Shown here one piece after another: positions 62,205-64,000 of a stretch of 64,000 bases of DNA (positions within the stretch are counted from its first letter, which is position 1; every line of letters starts with the position of its first letter). The notes beneath the pieces are model-generated. The model ran no database searches. It worked only from the letters and a program-made list of their open reading frames with translations, and had not been told where the DNA came from. The position numbers were made by a program, and so were the translations under genes. The stretch comes from Mycolicibacterium novocastrense (GTDB taxonomy: Bacteria; Actinomycetota; Actinomycetes; Mycobacteriales; Mycobacteriaceae): contig NZ_BCTA01000063.1 in the NCBI RefSeq assembly GCF_001570485.1, forward strand, positions 1 to 64,000, in the 5' to 3' direction.

Positions 62205-62549
62205 ATGTCATTCAAGTTGTCGGAAGGGTCCAAGAGCCAGATGGACGGCGCGATCGCGCGGACTGAACAATCCGGGGACAACTCTGAACTCTCCGACGGG
62301 CTGACTCGGCGCGAGCACGACATTCTCGCGTTCGAGCGGCAGTGGTGGAAATACGCCGGCTCCAAGGAAGACGCCATCAAGGAGTTGTTCTCGATGTCGG
62401 CCACCCGCTATTACCAGGTGCTGAATGCGCTCGTCGACCGACCTGAGGCGCTCGCCGCCGATCCGATGCTGGTCAAACGGTTGCGGCGATTGAGGGCCAG
62501 CAGGCAGAAGGCGCGGGCGGCACGCCGTCTCGGCTTCGACGTCACCTGA
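62205..62549 (+). CDS. DUF3263 family protein (Rv0430-like)
   Basis: A 114-residue conserved mycobacterial protein. The central block LTRREHDILAFERQWWKYAGSKEDAIKELF, then MSATRYYQVLNALVDRPEALAADPMLVKRLRRLR, marks DUF3263; the second part looks like a helix-turn-helix (SATRYYQVLNALV), so DNA binding is possible. The basic tail fits this. ATG 62205 lacks a ribosome site; ATG 62241 (MDGAIART) gives a length close to M. tuberculosis Rv0430 and may be the real start. It is followed by virR after 40 bp. Confidence 0.85.
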   Translation: MSFKLSEGSKSQMDGAIARTEQSGDNSELSDGLTRREHDILAFERQWWKYAGSKEDAIKELFSMSATRYYQVLNALVDRPEALAADPMLVKRLRRLRASRQKARAARRLGFDVT

Positions 62550-62576
62550 GTTTCCCGGGCCGGCCGGCCCGCTCGA

Positions 62577-62582
62577 TAAGGT
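62577..62582 (+). promoter_or_regulatory. -10 box of a probable leaderless promoter (virR)
   Basis: TAAGGT ends 7 nt before ATG 62590, placing the transcription start at the start codon. A GTG at 62581 falls inside this box and is therefore not the start. Confidence 0.45.
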
Positions 62583-62589
62583 GGGCGCA

Positions 62590-63048
62590 ATGAACCAGCG
62601 AGATTCGTCGGGGCTGCCCCTGCGCGCCATGGTGATGGTGCTGCTCTTCCTGGGCGTCGTTTTCCTGTTGGTGGCCTTGCAGGCGATGGGTTCTGACAGC
62701 GACGAGGACGACGCGCCGCCGTTGGCGACCACGACGACCACCACCACGCCCACGACGTCGGAAGCACCGAAACCCGCCGACGCTGAGGTCCGCGTGTTCA
62801 ACATCTCCACCGTTGCGGGGGCCGCCGAGGGCACCGCCGGACGGTTGCGCGAGGCCGGCTTCAACGTCACCGAGACCGGCAACCTCGAACTGCCGGACGT
62901 GCCGGCCACCACCGTGTACTTTTCCGACGCACCCGGCGAGCAGGAGGCCGCAGAAGAGGTGGGCCGGCTGCTCGAGGCGCCCGTCGAACCGCGACTGCCC
63001 GCACTCGCCGAACAACCGCCGGGCGTCATCGTGGTGGTCACCGGTTAG
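62590..63048 (+). CDS. virR: LytR_C-domain membrane protein VirR
   Basis: A 152-residue protein with a short cytoplasmic start, one helix (about 13-35), a Thr-rich linker, and an outer LytR C-terminal domain (about 64-150): EVRVFNISTVAGAAEGTAGRLREAGFNVTE, then TTVYFSDAPGEQEAAEEVGRLL. From memory M. tuberculosis Rv0431/VirR with this layout restrains membrane vesicle release and affects cell-wall assembly with LCP proteins. Its stop codon lies in the -10 box of sodC. Confidence 0.9.
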   Translation: MNQRDSSGLPLRAMVMVLLFLGVVFLLVALQAMGSDSDEDDAPPLATTTTTTTPTTSEAPKPADAEVRVFNISTVAGAAEGTAGRLREAGFNVTETGNLELPDVPATTVYFSDAPGEQEAAEEVGRLLEAPVEPRLPALAEQPPGVIVVVTG

Positions 63049-63051
63049 GCT
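63046..63051 (+). promoter_or_regulatory. -10 box of a probable leaderless promoter (sodC)
   Basis: TAGGCT includes the virR stop codon and ends 7 nt before ATG 63059. The in-frame GTG at 63053 lies too close to the box and is unlikely to be used. Confidence 0.45.
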
Positions 63052-63058
63052 CGTGTAC

Positions 63059-63784
63059 ATGTTCAAGACCGTCGCCGCCGCTGCCTTGTTCGCTGTTCCC
63101 GCACTCGCCTTGAGCGCCTGCACGGCGCCAGAAGAACCCAGCAATGCGCCGGGCACCCCGCCACCCGTGTGGACCGGATCTCCGTCTCCCTCGGCTCCGC
63201 CGGGTGAGGGCGCCGGCGGTCACGGCGGCGGGCAGGCAGAAGGACAAGGCGAAGAACAGGGCGCGGGGGAGACGCTCACCGCCGAACTGAAGCTCGCCGA
63301 CGGCACGCCGGTGGCCACCGCCGACATCCAGTTCAGTGGCGGCTACGCCACGATCAGTGTCGAGACCACCACGCCCGGCAGGCTGACACCCGGCTTCCAT
63401 GGCATGCACGTCCATCAGGTCGGCAAGTGCGAGGCCAACTCGGTCGCGCCCACCGGCGGCGCGCCGGGCAATTTCAATTCGGCGGGCGGTCACTTCCAGG
63501 TGCCCGGCCACAGCGGTCACCCGGCGAGCGGCGACCTGACGTCGCTGCAGGTCCGTGAGGACGGTTCGGCCAAGGTGGTCACGACGACCGACGCGTTCAC
63601 CGCCGAGGAGCTCACCGACGGCGCGGGCACCGCGATCATCATCCACGAGAAGGCGGACAACTTCGCCAACATTCCGCCGGAGCGCTACCAGCAGGTCAAC
63701 GGTGACCCGCCGCCGGATGCGACCACATTGGCGACCGGTGACGCCGGATCGCGGGTGGCATGCGGTGTTATCCGTACCGGCTAA
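63059..63784 (+). CDS. sodC: Cu/Zn superoxide dismutase lipoprotein
   Basis: A 241-residue exported enzyme turning superoxide into H2O2 and O2. Signal ends in lipobox LSAC (Cys21), then a Pro/Gly/Glu-rich linker of about 50 residues. The SOD domain has GFHGMHVHQVGKCEAN (copper His), GGHFQVPGHSGHPASGDL, AIIIHEKADNFANIP and GSRVACGVI, whose Cys pairs with the first. As in remembered M. tuberculosis SodC, the usual HXGD zinc-loop His is replaced (ASGD), so zinc binding may be weak; this protein has an extra His in GHSGHP. Confidence 0.94.
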   Translation: MFKTVAAAALFAVPALALSACTAPEEPSNAPGTPPPVWTGSPSPSAPPGEGAGGHGGGQAEGQGEEQGAGETLTAELKLADGTPVATADIQFSGGYATISVETTTPGRLTPGFHGMHVHQVGKCEANSVAPTGGAPGNFNSAGGHFQVPGHSGHPASGDLTSLQVREDGSAKVVTTTDAFTAEELTDGAGTAIIIHEKADNFANIPPERYQQVNGDPPPDATTLATGDAGSRVACGVIRTG

Positions 63785-64000
63785 CAGCCACATCGATTTC
63801 GTCGGCTCGCCGCGACCGACGGTCGGGGTCGAGTGGGAATTCGCGCTCGTCGACGCGACGACGCGGGACCTGAGCAACGAGGCCACCGCGGTCATCGAGG
63901 AGATCGGCGAGAACAACCCGCGCGTGCACAAGGAACTACTGCGCAACACCGTCGAGATCGTCACGGGCATCTGCGATTCGGTCCCCGAGGCGATGAACGA
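63765..64000 (+). CDS. Carboxylate-amine ligase (YbdK/GCS2 family), partial
   Basis: The first 78 codons of a gene cut by the window end. After GTG 63765 (overlapping sodC by 20 bp) the frame reads HIDFVGSPRPTVGVEWEFAL, then ATTRDLSNEATAVI and RVHKELLRNTVEIVTGIC, the N-terminal part of the glutamate-cysteine ligase type 2 family (VEWEF, ELLRNTVEIVTG). M. tuberculosis Rv0433 sits at this place. It would join glutamate to an amine or Cys in an ATP-dependent reaction; the true partner is unknown for this group. Confidence 0.9.
   Translation, partial: MLSVPANSHIDFVGSPRPTVGVEWEFALVDATTRDLSNEATAVIEEIGENNPRVHKELLRNTVEIVTGICDSVPEAMN

Overview
The window is high-GC actinobacterial DNA from a mycobacterium, most likely a fast-growing environmental species (Mycolicibacterium type). 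From memory of the M. tuberculosis map, its conserved backbone follows Rv0406c to Rv0433 in order: metallo-beta-lactamase fold protein, fgd1, pta-ackA, pknG-glnH-glnX, mutT3, thiE, thiO-thiS-thiG, lpqL, thiD-thiC, xthA, a GNAT protein, def, a DUF3263 protein, virR, sodC and the start of a carboxylate-amine ligase cut by the window end. No tRNA, rRNA, insertion sequence, integrase or CRISPR array was seen.

The main accessory block (about 4.3 to 31.3 kb) lies between fgd1 and pta, which are neighbours in M. tuberculosis. It is a polysaccharide assembly and export island. It holds two flippase-like proteins, two polymerase-like proteins (one carrying a C-terminal Wzz-like domain), two separate Wzz-like chain-length proteins (one with an apparently dead kinase-like tail), five glycosyltransferase genes (one a tandem double GT4), an FkbM methyltransferase, GalE, a Tat/lipoprotein beta-helix protein, an exported protein of unknown function and an alkaline-phosphatase-fold protein with altered metal-site motifs. 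Two BcsB-like membrane-anchored secreted proteins lie near its two ends, with no BcsA-type synthase in the window. The island has several divergent transcription units with many 4-nt or shorter start/stop overlaps. No initiating phosphoglycosyltransferase or active tyrosine kinase is encoded here, so it must rely on genes elsewhere. This duplicated Wzx/Wzy/Wzz set combined with BcsB-like proteins is the best candidate for an undescribed system.

The rest is metabolism and signalling. pta-ackA is followed by an antisense-overlapping STAS gene and a group I truncated haemoglobin gene. PknG, GlnH and GlnX form the amino-acid-sensing kinase operon. Thiamine synthesis is split into a thiE gene, a riboswitch-led thiOSG operon with a GDSL hydrolase appended, and a riboswitch-led thiCD operon. 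Between them are two tandem M28 lipoprotein peptidases (the second lacks a zinc-ligand His), a nucleobase permease, an APC permease, a double-TetR regulator, a Baeyer-Villiger-type monooxygenase and two septum-domain proteins. A DUF222/HNH (13E12-type) gene has a perfect LexA box over its start codon. Several backbone genes have a TANNNT -10 box 6-8 nt before the start codon, the arrangement expected for leaderless mRNAs.
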